A DNA stretch of 64,000 bases from Ensifer adhaerens (GTDB lineage: Bacteria; Pseudomonadota; Alphaproteobacteria; Rhizobiales; Rhizobiaceae), in contig NZ_LAZS01000009.1 of the NCBI RefSeq assembly GCF_002007205.1, positions 62,001-126,000 on the forward strand. Direction: 5' to 3'. Of the stretch, positions 42,920-52,114 are shown in pieces. A program made the translations under genes and the position numbers. Every line of letters begins with the position of its first letter. The first letter of the stretch is position 1. The notes below the pieces were generated by a model. It saw only the letters and a program-made list of their open reading frames with translations. It did no database searches and was not told the DNA's origin.

Positions 42920-43849
42920 ATGAGGAAGTTGTTGCTCGCCGCAGTGGCGACCCTGCTCGCCGGCACGGCGCAGGCCGAGAACATCGGCATTACTGTCGCC
43001 CGTTCCGACAGCGCGTTTCTGACGATCCTGCGTCAGGGCATGGAAGATCGAGCCGCCAAACTTGACGGCGTGTCGGTTCAGGTCGAGGACGCCCAGAACG
43101 ATCCGAGCAAGCAGTTGGATCAGGTGCAGAACTTCATTTCCTCCGGTGTCGATGCGATCGTCGTGGTCGCCGTCGATGGCGACAGCACGCCGGCGCTGAC
43201 GAAACTGGCAAGTGCCGCCGGCATTCCGATCGTCTACGCCAACCACCCGCCGGCCGATGTCGATACGCTTCCGCAGACTGCCGCCTTCGTCGGCTCGAAC
43301 GAGATCGATTCCGGTACGCTGGAAACGAAGGAAGTGTGCCGGCTTCTTGGCGGCAAGGGCGCCGTCTACGTCCTGATGGGGCCGCTCAACAATCATTCGT
43401 CTCTGACCCGGACGAAGGACATCCACGACGTCATCGCCACGGACGCTTGCAAGGGCATGAGCGTGATCGAGGAGCAGAGCGCCAACTGGGATCGCCTGGA
43501 GGCCAGCAACATCATGACCAACTGGCTGTCGACCGGGCGCGCGTTCGACGCCGTCATTGCCAACAATGACGAGATGGCGATCGGCGCTATCCAGGCGATG
43601 AAGGCGGCGGGCACCGACATGTCGACGGTGGTCGTTGGCGGCATCGATGCGACGCCGGACGGGCTTGCCGCCATGGCTGCCGGCGATCTCGACGTCACCG
43701 TTTTCCAGAACGCCATCGCGCAGGGCGCAACGGCGATGGATGCGGCGGTCGCCCTGGCGCGAGAGGAAAAGACCGAACGGCAGATCTGGGTTCCGTTCGA
43801 ACTGGTGACGCCCGACAACATGAAGGACTACGCCAAGGCGAACCAATAG
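42920..43849 (+). CDS. Sugar ABC transporter substrate-binding protein (RbsB/rhizopine-like)
   Basis: A 309-residue periplasmic binding protein of the ribose/galactose/inositol class (Peripla_BP_4). The signal peptide is residues 1-19 (cleavage AQA). Segments such as VQVEDAQNDPSKQLDQVQNF, SGVDAIVVVAVD, SGTLETKEVCRLLGGKG and ANNDEMAIGAIQAMK match this class and recall rhizopine/inositol-binding proteins (MocB-like) from memory. No permease or ATPase gene is adjacent, so it is an orphan binding subunit here and must use another transporter or serve chemotaxis. The ATG at 42920 has tgggaggt upstream. Confidence 0.85.
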   Translation: MRKLLLAAVATLLAGTAQAENIGITVARSDSAFLTILRQGMEDRAAKLDGVSVQVEDAQNDPSKQLDQVQNFISSGVDAIVVVAVDGDSTPALTKLASAAGIPIVYANHPPADVDTLPQTAAFVGSNEIDSGTLETKEVCRLLGGKGAVYVLMGPLNNHSSLTRTKDIHDVIATDACKGMSVIEEQSANWDRLEASNIMTNWLSTGRAFDAVIANNDEMAIGAIQAMKAAGTDMSTVVVGGIDATPDGLAAMAAGDLDVTVFQNAIAQGATAMDAAVALAREEKTERQIWVPFELVTPDNMKDYAKANQ

Positions 43850-43987
43850 GCCGCCTGCGCGTCACAATCCCGGATCGCCATGGCCGGGGACAATCAGTGG
43901 CAGATCTCGGTATCAACTGACGCAGGAGTCGGTCGGCCGCTCGTTGCGGCCTGCCGAACCGGTCTTCTTGTCGAACAGATGTCTTAG

Positions 43988-44232
43988 ATCGTTCCGCCCA
44001 ACATCAATATCCTGATCTCGACCTGCCTGGGCTTCGTTCTGCAGTTCGCGGCCAGCAGGATGATCTCGGCGGCGCGGGCGTCGGTGATCATGTGCTGTAA
44101 ACCGGTGTGGGTCCCGATCCTGGTGCTGGCTTTCTCGGGACGCCCTTGAGCCTTTCCCAGATCCTGGGCTGCGCTGTGATTCTGGTCGCGATGCTCTGCC
44201 AAGCCGTCCTGAGACCAAAATCTGCTGGCTGA
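43988..44232 (+). pseudogene. Remnant of EamA/DMT-type transporter (C-terminal part)
   Basis: Frame one reads NILISTCLGFVLQFAASRMISAARASVIMCCKPVWVPILVLAFSG and stops at 44147-44149. Shifting frame at about 44139 continues TPLSLSQILGCAVILVAMLCQAVLRPKSAG to a stop at 44230-44232. Together this resembles the last two to three helices of a drug/metabolite transporter (ASR...EPVWA...G.PLSLSQ..G..LIL). The first half of the gene is missing and a stop lies directly before 43988. It is non-functional. Confidence 0.6.
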
Positions 44233-44708
44233 AGCGCCAGCGTAAAGTCGTAGTTGGGCAATTGGTATTGCCATGAGAAATACCAATTGAGGGCTCTGAC
44301 CATATCTTTCGCCAGCGCAGCGGACCTCGATTGACAGTGCGTCTTTGCCGGACCTATCGTTAAGTCAAGCTGCTTGACTTAATAGTTCGGTCTACGAAAC
44401 CTGGAGGGGAGTTCGTCGTGACGGCAGTCGAGGAAATGCGGCCTTTGCGCCGTGCGTCATGGGACGGGAGGAGCGAACGGCACAGCCTTTTGTAACGGTC
44501 GCTACCGCGCCGGTGAGGATCGGCGCGACCGAGGCCGCGCCGACGCATTGCTCGCCCGGCACGAGCAAACGAGTCCGGCGAGTGGAGCTTCAAGCCAGCC
44601 CATGGCCAGACCTTGACGTGAGCTATGTAAGCCGAAGACAGCCCTTTCCCACCAAGCCCACCGGCCGCTAGAGCCGGCGCAGAGATCAACCTTTCATGGA
44701 GCCATTCG
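44233..44708. other. Gap with a strong promoter-operator but no clear gene
   Basis: It contains TTGACA-17-CTATCG (44331-44359) followed by a perfect palindrome (44360-44382) and a ggagg site leading only to a 25-codon frame (GTG 44418 to TAA 44495). Longer open frames on both strands have no family character. It is likely a relic promoter, a leader for the hexosaminidase gene at 44709, or a decayed gene. Confidence 0.4.
44331..44382 (+). promoter_or_regulatory. Sigma-70 type promoter with overlapping MarR-like palindrome
   Basis: TTGACA (44331-44336), a 17-base spacer and CTATCG (44354-44359) form a near-consensus rhizobial promoter. TTAAGTCAAG-ctg-CTTGACTTAA (44360-44382) is a perfect 10+3+10 palindrome at the expected transcription start, of the TCAAG/CTTGA kind bound by MarR-type repressors. 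Confidence 0.6.
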
Positions 44709-46733
44709 ATGACGTTTGCCGCCAAATCTGAATTCCTGCTGGAAACGCTCTGGGTGCCGGTCGGCACCGCCGACAGGTCGGTCTATGCGCTGACCCTCAC
44801 CAACAATTCGGACCGGCCGATCAAGGGCTTTCGCCTCGGCGTATCCGGCCCGGCGCGGATCGATCCGGCCGCCGAGGTCGAGGGTGGGCAGCTTCTGGTC
44901 CGGCTTTCCAACTATGCGGAGTTCGCGCCGCCGGAAGGCTTTGAACTGAAGCCCGGCGCGACCTGGACGCTCAAGGCCCATGGCATGAGCTTCGAGCCGC
45001 GCCACTGGACCGACGGCGCGAATGCCGCTTTCCTCGTTCTGTCCGACGGCACGAATGCGCCGGTGGCGGTACTTGCCTCGCGGGCGCATGGCGACAATGC
45101 CGAGCTGAAGCGCGGCGCCGCCGTCTATCCCGTGCCGAAGGTGGCACCGGTGCCGGTCTCGATCGTGCCCTGGCCGCAGGCAGTTGCGGTCTCCGGCCAG
45201 CTGCTGGCGCCTCCCGGACTAGATCTTCGGGCTGAAGGCAGCGAAGCTTCTGAGGCCGCGAAGGCCTTCACCGATCTCACCGCCAGCCTTTTCCCGGTCG
45301 AGGGCATCGTCCGGCCGGCGGCCGAGGGCGGCTTCCCGGTCGCTCTGTCACAGGCGACAGACCTTGGTCCGGAGGCTTATACGATCCGCTTCTCGCCAGC
45401 CGGCGTTGCCGTTTCTGGCGGCAGCCAGACGGGCATCCTCTATGGCCTGGTCACGCTCGGCCAGGTCCTGCGCGGTGCGCGGTCGCATCCCGGCACCTTC
45501 GTGTTTCCGACGGGCGGCGAGATCAGGGACGAGCCGGCGCTCGCCTGGCGCGGCACCCATCTCGACGTCGCGCGACAGTTCTACAGCACCGCGGAAGTCG
45601 AGCGCTTCCTGCGGCTGATGGCCTGGAACAAGCTCAACCGCTTCCACTGGCACCTAACCGACGACGAGGCCTGGCGCGTCGAGATCGACGCCTATCCCGC
45701 CTTGACGGAAATCGGCGCTTGGCGCGGCCACGGCCGCAAGATCCCGCCGCTGCTCGGCTCTGGACCTGAACCGACCGGCGGCTACTACACGAAGACGGCG
45801 GTCCGCCAGATCGTGGCGCTCGCCGCCAGCCTCGGCATTGAGGTGATGCCGGAGATCGACATTCCCGGACACTCCTATGCGATGCTGCAGGCAATCCCGG
45901 AGCTGCGCGATCCTGAGGAAAAGGGAAGCTATCATTCGGTGCAGGGTTTCCCGGACAATTGCCTCAACCCGGCGCGGGAAGAAACCTATCGCGTGCTCGA
46001 AATCATCTTCGACGAGTTGATCGAGCTCTTCCCGATGCGGGCGATCCATGTCGGCGCCGACGAGGTGCCGCTCGGTGCCTGGTCGGGGTCGCCGGAAGCA
46101 CTCATGCGGCTTCGGGCCGTTGCCGGTGATGAGGTTGCCGAAACCCACGCCAAGCGCCTCAACGTCATCACCAACACCCACGGCGCCGACGAGATCGACG
46201 GCTCCGGTGCGGCGGTGCTGCAGGCCGAGTTCCTGGCACGCGTCCAGAAATTCCTGGTAAGCCGCGGCTGCGTCACCGGCGGCTGGCAGGAGGCAGCCCA
46301 CGGCAACGTCATCGACAAGGCGAAGTCGCTACTCTTCGGCTGGCGCACGGTGGAGGCGTCCGCGGCACTTGCCGAGGAGGGCTACGACATCGTCGTCTGC
46401 CCCGGCCAGGTCTACTATCTCGACATGGCCAACAGCCCGGCCTGGTCGGAGCCCGGCGGCAGCTGGGCCGGCTGGTCGGACCCGGAAAAGCTCTATACGT
46501 TTGATCCCGTGGAGGGCTGGACGGACGCGCAGAAGAAGCATCTGCTCGGTGTGCAATGCTGCATCTGGTCCGAGCCGATGACCGACCGCGCTGTCTTCGA
46601 TCGGCTCGTCTTCCCCCGCCTTTCGGCGCTCGCCGAAACCGGCTGGACGCGGCCGGAGCGCAAGTCCTTCAAGCGCTTCGAGGCGCTGGTCGGGCTGATG
46701 CCGGTGCTCTACGGTTTTTACGCTGCTGAGTAG
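44709..46733 (+). CDS. Family 20 beta-N-acetylhexosaminidase
   Basis: A 674-residue glycosidase releasing terminal N-acetylglucosamine or galactosamine. Residues 1-140 form a chitobiase-like carbohydrate-binding beta domain (LETLWVPVGTADRSVYALTLTNN). The GH20b domain is about 155-275 and the catalytic barrel 280-650. The catalytic pair Asp451-Glu452 is in HVGADEVPLGAW, with DVARQFYSTAEVERFL and NRFHWHLTDDEAWRVEI upstream. There is no signal peptide, so a cytoplasmic enzyme working on imported chito-oligosaccharides or muropeptide sugars is likely. It appears to stand alone, ended by a hairpin at 46791. Confidence 0.93.
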   Translation: MTFAAKSEFLLETLWVPVGTADRSVYALTLTNNSDRPIKGFRLGVSGPARIDPAAEVEGGQLLVRLSNYAEFAPPEGFELKPGATWTLKAHGMSFEPRHWTDGANAAFLVLSDGTNAPVAVLASRAHGDNAELKRGAAVYPVPKVAPVPVSIVPWPQAVAVSGQLLAPPGLDLRAEGSEASEAAKAFTDLTASLFPVEGIVRPAAEGGFPVALSQATDLGPEAYTIRFSPAGVAVSGGSQTGILYGLVTLGQVLRGARSHPGTFVFPTGGEIRDEPALAWRGTHLDVARQFYSTAEVERFLRLMAWNKLNRFHWHLTDDEAWRVEIDAYPALTEIGAWRGHGRKIPPLLGSGPEPTGGYYTKTAVRQIVALAASLGIEVMPEIDIPGHSYAMLQAIPELRDPEEKGSYHSVQGFPDNCLNPAREETYRVLEIIFDELIELFPMRAIHVGADEVPLGAWSGSPEALMRLRAVAGDEVAETHAKRLNVITNTHGADEIDGSGAAVLQAEFLARVQKFLVSRGCVTGGWQEAAHGNVIDKAKSLLFGWRTVEASAALAEEGYDIVVCPGQVYYLDMANSPAWSEPGGSWAGWSDPEKLYTFDPVEGWTDAQKKHLLGVQCCIWSEPMTDRAVFDRLVFPRLSALAETGWTRPERKSFKRFEALVGLMPVLYGFYAAE

Positions 46734-46790
46734 GAGCGATTAAGTTTCCAGTTTTCGCCTGGGCTTGGCCGGGCGATCGATTGGATAGGT

Positions 46791-46814
46791 AAACGGCGGC
46801 GAGAGCCGCCGTTT
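46791..46814 (+). terminator. Hairpin terminator after the hexosaminidase
   Basis: aaacggcggc-gaga-gccgccgttt, a 10-base perfect stem with a GNRA-like tetraloop and A/T-rich base, then gtcgtt. Confidence 0.75.
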
Positions 46815-46963
46815 GTCGTTGCGAGATAACCGGGCGCGTGCCTGTGTTCAGCCAGGTGCGATTTGGATTTTCGCGCTTGTGCGCCGGAGCATGGCACGCA
46901 AAAGTAAGCATCGATCCCGCGACGATCCGCGGGGATGTAAATTTTCCTGAGGCCAAATTATCG

Positions 46964-47869
46964 ATGCGAAGACTTCCTGGACTGTCGGCGATGAAGGTCT
47001 TCGAGGTGGTCGGGCAGACCCGCAGCTTCACGCGGGCGGCCGAACGGCTCAACCTCACTCAAAGTGCCGTCAGCCGACAGGTCCGCAACCTCGAGGACGA
47101 GCTTGGCGAAGACCTGCTCATCCGCCGCCATCACCATCTCGAACTGACGCCGGCCGGCGCCGAGCTGCTGGCGACCATCCAGGAGGCGTTTCACAACATC
47201 GAGGTTTCGCTGCGCAGCATCACCGAGAAGAGCAACCAGAACCGCTTACGGATCAACGTCCCGCCGACCTTCGCCAAGCGCTGGCTGCTGCCGCGCCTGC
47301 CGCGGCTGCGCGCAGCCTTGCCCGACGTCGACATCAGCCTCAGCACCGACGGCACGGATACGCTTGCCGAGCGCGGGCTTCTCGACTGCGCCATCCGCTT
47401 CGGCGACGGCGAGTGGCCGATGCTGGACGCCAGCATTTTGATGACGGAGCGGCACGTCGTCGTCTGCGCGCCTTCGCTGCTCGAAGGGGCGAATGTCGAG
47501 GGACCATCCGACCTTCAACGCTTCACCTTCCTGCATGTGCTCGCCTCGCCCGACCGGCGCTATCTGACCTGGCGCCACTGGCTGGACGCGGCGGGTTTCC
47601 AGGATGTCGACACCCGCGGCGGCCTCGAGTTCGACCTGCTCGACCTCGCGATCGAAGCGGCCTGCGCGGGATTGGGCGTCACCGTCGCCGACCGCTCGAT
47701 GGTGCGCAACCAGCTGCAAACCGGGCAATTGGTGCAGCTCTTCGATGTCGAGGTCGAGGGCCATGAATCCTACTGGTTCGTGACGCGACCGCAGGCCGGA
47801 AACGACCGCAAGGTGGATGCCTTCCGTACCTGGCTGCTGGAGGAAGTCGCCGCCGACCGGACCGCCTGA
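46964..47869 (+). CDS. LysR family transcriptional regulator, GcvA-like
   Basis: A 301-residue LysR regulator. The start MRRLPGLSAMKVFEVVGQTRSFTRAAERLNLTQSAVSRQVRNLE is the typical GcvA-group N-terminus; the frame is open 42 codons upstream without family content. The ribosome site is weak (tgagg 12 bases upstream). The effector domain follows to residue 300. It lies upstream of, and on the same strand as, the aldehyde dehydrogenase/MFS/dehydratase/GMC genes after a 193-base gap, so it is their probable activator. Confidence 0.9.
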   Translation: MRRLPGLSAMKVFEVVGQTRSFTRAAERLNLTQSAVSRQVRNLEDELGEDLLIRRHHHLELTPAGAELLATIQEAFHNIEVSLRSITEKSNQNRLRINVPPTFAKRWLLPRLPRLRAALPDVDISLSTDGTDTLAERGLLDCAIRFGDGEWPMLDASILMTERHVVVCAPSLLEGANVEGPSDLQRFTFLHVLASPDRRYLTWRHWLDAAGFQDVDTRGGLEFDLLDLAIEAACAGLGVTVADRSMVRNQLQTGQLVQLFDVEVEGHESYWFVTRPQAGNDRKVDAFRTWLLEEVAADRTA

Positions 47870-48062
47870 GCCAAGCATTCCTTTTTGGAATGCTCTCACC
47901 GAAAATTACTCGCTTGTGCGGTGCTCTGCATCGTCGCATCACTTTCATGACGCATCCGCCGTGGGAGAGAGGTCGGGTCGTCGCTCGTGATGCTCTCTCC
48001 CGACCCGTCCGCTTCTCACGCCGCCTTTAGGCGCCGGTTGCGGCAAACCATTCCGAGATGCC

Positions 48063-49487
48063 ATGAGCCCCTATCGCAACTTTTCCGGCGGACGCTTCAT
48101 CGAAAGCGCATCTGTGGCCTCAATCGACGTTCGCAACCCGGCAACCGGCGCGGTGTTCACGTCGGTGCCCGCGGCAACGCACGACGAGGCAAAAGCGGCG
48201 GTCGAAGCCGCGGTAAAGGCGCAGCGGGACTGGGCGGCGCTGCCGGCCATCCAGCGCGGCGATGCCCTGCGTCGGTTGGCTGCGGTGCTGGAGAGCCGGG
48301 CAGAACGCATCGGTGCGGCCCTGGCGCTGGAATCCGGCAAGAGCCTCGCCGACGCGACCGACGAAGTCATCTACGGCGCCGAACTGATGCGCTACCATGC
48401 CGAATGGGCGCGCCGCATCGAGGGCGAGGTGATCGAGAGCGACAATCCCGGCGAGACGCTGCTGCTCAAGCGCGTGCCGATCGGCGTCGCCGCCTGCCTC
48501 ATCCCGTTCAATTACCCGATCTACACGCTGGTGCGGAAAATCGCTCCTGCGCTGATATCAGGCAACGCCGTCGTCGTGCGGCCGAGCAACAACACGCCGA
48601 CGTCGGCCTTTGCAGTTGCAGAAGCGATTGTCGAGGCCGGCCTGCCCGAGGGCCTCGTCAACATCCTGACCATGTCGCACGATGTTGCAAAGACGCTTTG
48701 CACCCATCCCGGCGTCGGCATGATCACGCTGACCGGCAGCGTTTCGGCTGGCCGCATCGTGCTCGAATACTGCAAGGAAAACATCGCCAAGCCCTCGCTC
48801 GAACTTGGCGGCAAGACGCCAGTGATCGTCGAGCCGGATGTGGATATCGATGCGGTCGCCCAGATGATCCTCGCTGCCAAGACCACCCATTGCGGCCAGG
48901 TCTGCACCAGCGCCGAGCGGCTCTATGTGCACGAAAGCGTTCACGACCGGTTGCTTGCCAAGCTGCGCGAAGGTTTTGCTGCCCGCGCCTTTGGCGATCG
49001 CGCCGAGGATGCGACCCGCATGGGACCGCTCGCCAACGTCGCCGCGCAGAAGCGCGTGCATGAAATGGTCGAGCAGGCGAAGGCGGAAGGTGGCGTCGTC
49101 GAGACCGGCGGCTATCTGCCGGATGGACCGGGTTACTTCTATCCGCCGACGCTGATTTCCGGCTGCGCCCAAGAGATGGAGATCGTGCGCGAGGAGGTCT
49201 TCGGGCCTGTTCTCGCGGTGATCCGCTATTCCACCTTCGAGGAGGCGCTGGCGAAGGCGAGCGACCATCAGTTCGGGCTGAGTTCGGTGCTCTTCACCGA
49301 GAACTACCGCACCGTCATGCGCGCCAGCGACGCGATCGAGGCCGGCGAACTCTATGTCAACCGTTTCCCGGCGGATCCCTATCAGGGCTTCCACGCCGGC
49401 TGGAAACGCTCAGGCCTCGGCGGCGACGACGGCAAGCACGGCATGCTGGAATTCACCCAGACGCGCCTCGTCGTTCTGAAACACTGA
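48063..49487 (+). CDS. Aldehyde dehydrogenase (lactaldehyde/glycolaldehyde type)
   Basis: A 474-residue NAD(P)-dependent aldehyde dehydrogenase. The cofactor-binding region includes PFNYPIYTLVRKIAPALISGNAVVVRPSN near residue 145. The general-base Glu is in LELGGKTPVIV near 248, and the nucleophile is Cys281 in GQVCTSAERL. EEVFGPVLAVI near 380 is the family hallmark. The sequence is closest in style to AldA/GabD-like enzymes. With the downstream enolase-superfamily dehydratase and GMC oxidoreductase it should oxidise a sugar-derived aldehyde to an acid. The substrate is not determined. Confidence 0.9.
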   Translation: MSPYRNFSGGRFIESASVASIDVRNPATGAVFTSVPAATHDEAKAAVEAAVKAQRDWAALPAIQRGDALRRLAAVLESRAERIGAALALESGKSLADATDEVIYGAELMRYHAEWARRIEGEVIESDNPGETLLLKRVPIGVAACLIPFNYPIYTLVRKIAPALISGNAVVVRPSNNTPTSAFAVAEAIVEAGLPEGLVNILTMSHDVAKTLCTHPGVGMITLTGSVSAGRIVLEYCKENIAKPSLELGGKTPVIVEPDVDIDAVAQMILAAKTTHCGQVCTSAERLYVHESVHDRLLAKLREGFAARAFGDRAEDATRMGPLANVAAQKRVHEMVEQAKAEGGVVETGGYLPDGPGYFYPPTLISGCAQEMEIVREEVFGPVLAVIRYSTFEEALAKASDHQFGLSSVLFTENYRTVMRASDAIEAGELYVNRFPADPYQGFHAGWKRSGLGGDDGKHGMLEFTQTRLVVLKH

Positions 49488-49502
49488 TCATTTGAAAATG
49501 GC

Positions 49503-49525
49503 GCAATTTCCTAAACCGGAATTGC
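49503..49525. repeat. Short imperfect dyad, possible rhizobial repeat fragment
   Basis: gcaatttcc-taaacc-ggaattgc lies in the 105-base gap between the aldehyde dehydrogenase and MFS genes. The gcaattcc/ggaattgc arms occur in a common intergenic repeat I recall from Rhizobium and Agrobacterium. It could modulate the transcript between the two genes. Confidence 0.35.
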
Positions 49526-49592
49526 TCCGACACCCACATCAAGACCGGGCCGATGGCAATGCTCTCGCCGTCGGCCGGGGAGGAGACTGCCC

Positions 49593-50870
49593 GTGAGCTC
49601 AATTGTCGAATCCGAAATCGCCGCGCCGGCCGTGTCGGCCCGCAGCCGCTACCTGCAGCTGGCGCTGATCGTGATCGCCGCCGGCGCGATCTATCCAATC
49701 CTCTATCTGCGCCAGTCCTACCAGACGACGATGCTGGAGGTGCTGAAGCTTAGCAACACCGAGCTTGGCGTGCTCTATTCCATTCTCGGCACCAGCTTCC
49801 TCGTCGGCTACCTGCCGAGCGGCTGGCTCGCCGACCGCGTTCAGCCGCGCATCCTGATCCTCATCTCCATGGTCGGCACCGGTCTGCTCGGCCTCTGGTA
49901 CGCGACGCTGCCCGGCTATCCGGCGCTGCTCGTCATCTATTGCGGCTTCGGCGTCACCACTGGACTGACGTTCTGGGCGGCGACGCTGAAGCAGGTCAAT
50001 CTGATCGCCGGCGCCAACGAACAGGGGCGCTTCTTCGGCATCCTCGACGGCGGTCGCGGCCTGGTCGAAGCGCTGCTCGCCAGCGTCGCCATCGCGCTCT
50101 TCGTCTTCACCACGGAAACGCGCGGCGCCGGGCTTGGCACCGGTTTCCGCGACGTCGTTCTCCTCTACGCCATCTTCTGCATTGTCGTCGGCATCGCCTA
50201 TTTCGCCGTGTCGCCGCCGGTTGCTGCCGACAAGGCGCGGCGCAAGCGTGAAGGCAACCTGCTTGCCGACCTCAGGACGCTGCTCCGTATCCCCGAGGTG
50301 TGGTTGGTTGCGGCAATCATCTTCTGCGGCTACCACGTCTTCCTCGCGACCTACAGCTTTTCGGCCTATCTGCAGGAAGGCGGCTTCGGCATTTCCGCCG
50401 CGATGGCCGGCCTGATCGTCACCATCAAGCTGTGGCTGCGCCCGGTCGGCGGCATCGGCGGCGGGCTCCTCGGCGACCGTTACGGCAAGACCGTCATCCT
50501 CTTGCTGAGCTTCATCGTTGCGATCGCCAGCCTTGTGGCAATGATCGCCCTGCCGGGCATCGGCTCCACGGTGCTGTTCGTCGGGCTGGTGCTTCTGGTC
50601 GGCCTCATCACCTATACGATCCGTGGCCTCTACTGGGCGATCCTCGACGATTGCCACGTGCCGGCCAACATCACCGGTCTGGCGATCGGCATCATCTCGC
50701 TCGTCGGCTACGCGCCCGACACCTACCTGCCGCTCGTCAACGGATACCTCTCCGATACCTATCCGGGCATCACCGGCTACCAGCTCTATTTCGGCTACAT
50801 CGCCGCCATCTGCGTCCTCGGCGCCATCGCCACCCTGGTGCTGATGGCCCGCCTCAAGAAAAAGGCTTGA
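49593..50870 (+). CDS. MFS transporter
   Basis: A 425-residue major facilitator with about 12 membrane segments. The loop after helix 2 is GWLADRVQPRILI and the equivalent in the second half GLLGDRYGKTVILL, both standard MFS signatures. The GTG start is preceded by gaggag. It is placed between a dehydrogenase and an enolase-superfamily gene (5-base gap to the next start), so import of a sugar acid or polyol-type substrate for this pathway is likely. Confidence 0.9.
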   Translation: MSSIVESEIAAPAVSARSRYLQLALIVIAAGAIYPILYLRQSYQTTMLEVLKLSNTELGVLYSILGTSFLVGYLPSGWLADRVQPRILILISMVGTGLLGLWYATLPGYPALLVIYCGFGVTTGLTFWAATLKQVNLIAGANEQGRFFGILDGGRGLVEALLASVAIALFVFTTETRGAGLGTGFRDVVLLYAIFCIVVGIAYFAVSPPVAADKARRKREGNLLADLRTLLRIPEVWLVAAIIFCGYHVFLATYSFSAYLQEGGFGISAAMAGLIVTIKLWLRPVGGIGGGLLGDRYGKTVILLLSFIVAIASLVAMIALPGIGSTVLFVGLVLLVGLITYTIRGLYWAILDDCHVPANITGLAIGIISLVGYAPDTYLPLVNGYLSDTYPGITGYQLYFGYIAAICVLGAIATLVLMARLKKKA

Positions 50871-50875
50871 CACAA

Positions 50876-52093
50876 ATGAAGATCGCGTCTCTCAAGACCT
50901 ACGCCGTCGCCGTCCCGCCACCGCATGTGGGCGGCATGTACTGGATCTTCGTGCGCCTCACGACCGCCTGCGGCATCGAGGGCATCGGCGAGATCTACGC
51001 GACCTCGTTTCATCCAAAGGCGCTGACGCCGCTGATCGAAGACGTCTTCGAGCGGCATCTGCTCGGCCATGATCCGCACCAGATCGAGCGCTTCTGGCGC
51101 TCGGCCTATTCGAGCGGCTTCACCCAGCGCCCCGATCCGACGATGATGGGTATCGTCTCGGGTCTCGAAATCGCCTGCTGGGATATCATCGGCAAGGCCG
51201 CTGGCAGGCCGGTCGCGGACCTGCTCGGCGGGACGGTGCACGAGAAGCTCCGCGCCTATACCTATCTCTACCCGAAGAATGCGGCCGGCGAGTTCGATTT
51301 CAACGACCCGGATCTTGCCGCCGAATGCGCCGTCGAAATGGTCGAGATGGGCTTCACCGCCGTCAAGTTCGACCCGGCCGGTCCCTATACCAACTATTCC
51401 GGGCATCAGCTTTCGCTCGGTGTGATGGACCGCTGCGAAGAATTCTGCCGCAAGATCCGCGATGCGGTCGGCAGCAGTGCCGATCTGCTCTTCGGCACCC
51501 ATGGCCAGATGGTTCCGTCCTCGGCCATCCGGCTGGCGCGTCGTCTCGAAAAATACGATCCGCTCTGGTTCGAAGAGCCGGTTCCTCCGGGGCAGGAAGC
51601 GGCGATGGCCGAGGTGGCACGCGCGACCTCGATCCCGATTTCGACCGGCGAGCGCCTGACGACGAAGTACGAGTTTCAGCGCGTGCTCGAACTGAAATCA
51701 GCGTCGATCCTGCAGATGAACGTGGCGCGTGTCGGCGGGTTGCTCGAGGCGAAGAAGATCGCCGGCATGGCCGAGGCCTATTACGCCCAGATCGCCCCGC
51801 ACCTCTATAACGGCCCGGTGGGGGCTGCCGCCAGCATCCAGCTTTCAGCCGCGACTCCGAACTTCCTCATCCACGAGGCGATCCTCGATTTCTCCGGCTT
51901 CCATGCCGACGTGCTGAAGACCAAGCTCGTGGTCGAGGACGGCTATATCATCCCGTCACGCGAGCCCGGCCTTGGCATCGAGCTCGACATGGATGTGGTG
52001 GAAAAGCACACGCCCTATACCGGCGAGCGCCTCCACCTGCAGATGGACAGCCGGCCGGCCGACGTGAAGGCCTTCGCCCCGGCGCGCGGCTAA
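50876..52093 (+). CDS. Mandelate racemase/muconate lactonizing-type sugar-acid dehydratase
   Basis: A 405-residue enolase-superfamily protein with an N-terminal capping domain and a C-terminal barrel. The second-strand Lys is in FTAVKFDPAGPY near residue 160. Two acidic metal-ligand candidates are present (WFEEPVPP near 235, STGERL near 258), as is the catalytic-type His in APHLYNGPVG near 308. The usual first ligand Asp seems replaced: GTHGQ stands where D-x-H-G-R/D-x-H is found in galactonate or mannonate dehydratases. Function is probably dehydration of a hexonate or related acid, with unusual metal chemistry or a changed role. It starts 5 bases after the MFS gene. Confidence 0.85.
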   Translation: MKIASLKTYAVAVPPPHVGGMYWIFVRLTTACGIEGIGEIYATSFHPKALTPLIEDVFERHLLGHDPHQIERFWRSAYSSGFTQRPDPTMMGIVSGLEIACWDIIGKAAGRPVADLLGGTVHEKLRAYTYLYPKNAAGEFDFNDPDLAAECAVEMVEMGFTAVKFDPAGPYTNYSGHQLSLGVMDRCEEFCRKIRDAVGSSADLLFGTHGQMVPSSAIRLARRLEKYDPLWFEEPVPPGQEAAMAEVARATSIPISTGERLTTKYEFQRVLELKSASILQMNVARVGGLLEAKKIAGMAEAYYAQIAPHLYNGPVGAAASIQLSAATPNFLIHEAILDFSGFHADVLKTKLVVEDGYIIPSREPGLGIELDMDVVEKHTPYTGERLHLQMDSRPADVKAFAPARG

Positions 52094-52114
52094 CTCCGGC
52101 GATAGGACTTCGAG

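Noticed and set aside
44360..44767. 135-codon minus-strand open frame upstream of the hexosaminidase
   Set aside because: It overlaps the start of the hexosaminidase and the palindrome, with no family character.
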